Origin: JBCBKZ01 sp039026975
Lineage (GTDB): Bacteria; Bacteroidota; Bacteroidia; J057
Reading direction: 5' to 3'
Length of the DNA stretch: 7,852 nt
Assembly (NCBI GenBank): GCA_039026975.1
Contig: JBCCLI010000316.1
Coordinates: 1 to 7,852, forward strand
Of the stretch, positions 7,489 through 7,852 are shown one piece after another (within the stretch, counting starts at the first letter, position 1; each line of letters begins with the position of its first letter). The notes beneath the pieces are model-generated. The model was not told where the DNA came from. It ran no database searches and saw nothing but the letters and a program-made list of their open reading frames with translations. Made by a program: the position numbers and the translations under genes.

Positions 7489-7852
7489 GGAGGTTACAGG
7501 CGACTTAATATTAAAAGATCTTCTTACCGGAGGAGCTGCGTTGTAGGTAGCGTCTCCTTCCTGGGTGGCCTCTATTACCACTTCTCCTTCAATTCCACCT
7601 ACAGTAACCAATCCACCATTTAGGCTGGCAGGACCTGTAATTAACTCCAGAGAAACGGGTAAACCGCTACTAGCACTAGCTGAAATGGTAAAGGGATCAT
7701 CTGTAGTTAACTTATCTCCTATAGTAGCAAAGGTAATGCTTTGTGCTTGTTTGAGGGCTTCCGGAATGAACAGGTTGGTTGCCGGAATGACCTCCTTTTG
7801 TTGCCTAATACTACTCCATTCTAGCTTAGCTGCTGCAGAGCCTGTATTCTCA
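5200..7852 (-). CDS. Large secreted PA14-repeat protein with T9SS tail (5' end outside the window)
   Basis: The frame is open from the TAA stop at 5200 to the right edge, giving 883 visible residues. The TTG at 7611 is not the start: it lies inside an Ig-like module, and the 80 codons before it continue the same fold. From the visible N-terminus, there is the tail of a more canonical PA14 domain (7753-7851, with GSAAAKLEWSS and KEVIPATNLF). Next come an Ig-like spacer (7504-7743), PA14 A (7012-7488), a spacer (6754-6990), PA14 B (6262-6738), a spacer (6001-6237), PA14 C (5506-5982) and a type A sorting domain (5200-5448, starting VYPNPS). Each full PA14 module has SDD(N/H)GELW, a KEG(G/A)GGDN loop and a Cys pair 56-57 residues apart. 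The protein is secreted and probably surface-attached; glycan or other ligand binding is inferred from PA14. The N-terminal part, which may be catalytic, cannot be seen. Confidence 0.92.
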   Translation of the reverse strand, partial: ENTGSAAAKLEWSSIRQQKEVIPATNLFIPEALKQAQSITFATIGDKLTTDDPFTISASASSGLPVSLELITGPASLNGGLVTVGGIEGEVVIEATQEGDATYNAAPPVRRSFNIKSPVTSCSAEGNISATYWFNVAGVSVADIPVNSAPSDQQLLTSFETPANTADNYAVRVRGYICAPFTGNYTFWMASDDNGELWLSTDDNPQNKTRIAFVPGWTPERDWDKYSSQRSNPLRLEEGKTYYIEALMKEGGGGDNLAVGWTLPSGAQERPIPGTYLSPYVSNEKLPQTITFPPIANKSISSPPFNVNGSASSGLGLSYEIKSGPATVAGNRITLTGATGTVVVEASQAGNSLFDAATPVSRSFSVEEATLCDVEGMIYQEIWEEIGSGNSVADIPINTTPDKTAMLTIFEIPEGAGEAYGTRVSGFICPPLSGKYIFYIASDDNGELWLSSDENAVNKRRIASVPGWTAPREWNKFPDQASGEIELLAGKLYYVEALMKEGAGGDNLSVGWRLPDGTFERPISGIHLSPSADPGKQAQSINFQSIPNKQATDPDFNLIASASSGLPVSFEKVSGPATISGATVSLTGAAGLVKIKAIQAGNDDYNPAETLQEFIVFGDGGGGCSGTGSITLDTWTNVPGREVSEIPVSTTPTSSRNLTIFEIEPDLADDYGSRIRGYICPPATGSYTFWLASDDHGELWLSTDDQPSNKRKIAHVFGWTPYRSWTFRTSQKSTAITLVEGQRYYIEALQKEGGGGDNLSVGWQLPDGTLERPVPGLRLIPYNAVAAQQSFLPVEHSQLLSDQKVKVYPNPSTGTIYFSWDGLAEAPESYQVRLCDMTGKCVKQESIAARSAQLNVAGIASGVYQILIETDQYQQRSRIMILE

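Noticed and set aside
1..7852. CRISPR array, tRNA, rRNA, insertion sequence or phage genes
   Set aside because: No short regularly spaced repeats, cloverleaf sequence, transposase motifs or terminal inverted repeats were seen; the repeated DNA is explained by the PA14 and Ig-like coding modules.

Overview
The window looks like chromosomal DNA of a Bacteroidota bacterium, most likely of the Cytophagales/marine-gliding type. This is inferred from three proteins that end in type A C-terminal sorting domains of the type IX secretion system (T9SS), a secretion route confined to that phylum, together with A/T-rich intergenic DNA and weak Shine-Dalgarno sequences. All large genes lie on the minus strand, and almost every coding base belongs to secreted proteins.

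Layout, left to right. Positions 1-80 (+) are the last 25 codons of a protein whose tail looks like a T9SS sorting domain; the gene begins outside the window. Positions 81-295 are a convergent spacer with one recognisable element, a minus-strand intrinsic terminator at 245-270. Positions 296-4435 (-) encode a 1379-residue secreted copper-radical oxidase of the galactose oxidase/glyoxal oxidase type (CAZy AA5), followed by an Ig-like domain, three PA14 modules separated by Ig-like spacers, and a T9SS tail. Positions 4481-4921 (-) encode a small exported FixH/YtkA-like protein, 45 bp upstream of the oxidase with no terminator between, so the two are probably co-transcribed. Positions 4922-5143 are an A/T-rich spacer that should hold the promoter of this pair. 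A perfect 12-bp terminator hairpin (5144-5173) ends the next gene. From 5200 to the right edge (-) lies the C-terminal 883 residues of a second giant PA14/T9SS protein, whose reading frame is open to base 7852.

The most notable content is the oxidase. It keeps the complete galactose oxidase active site (Cys-Tyr cofactor pair, axial Tyr, two His ligands, the stacking Trp and the substrate Arg). It lacks the N-terminal CBM32 of the fungal enzyme and instead carries a C-terminal PA14 array and a T9SS tail. The A-B-C PA14 array plus tail is shared as a whole block with the neighbouring protein, so it behaves as a transferable surface-targeting cassette. The likely joint function, by inference, is oxidation of extracellular primary alcohols or aldehydes of carbohydrates at the cell surface, with the small upstream protein as a possible export-side or copper-related helper.
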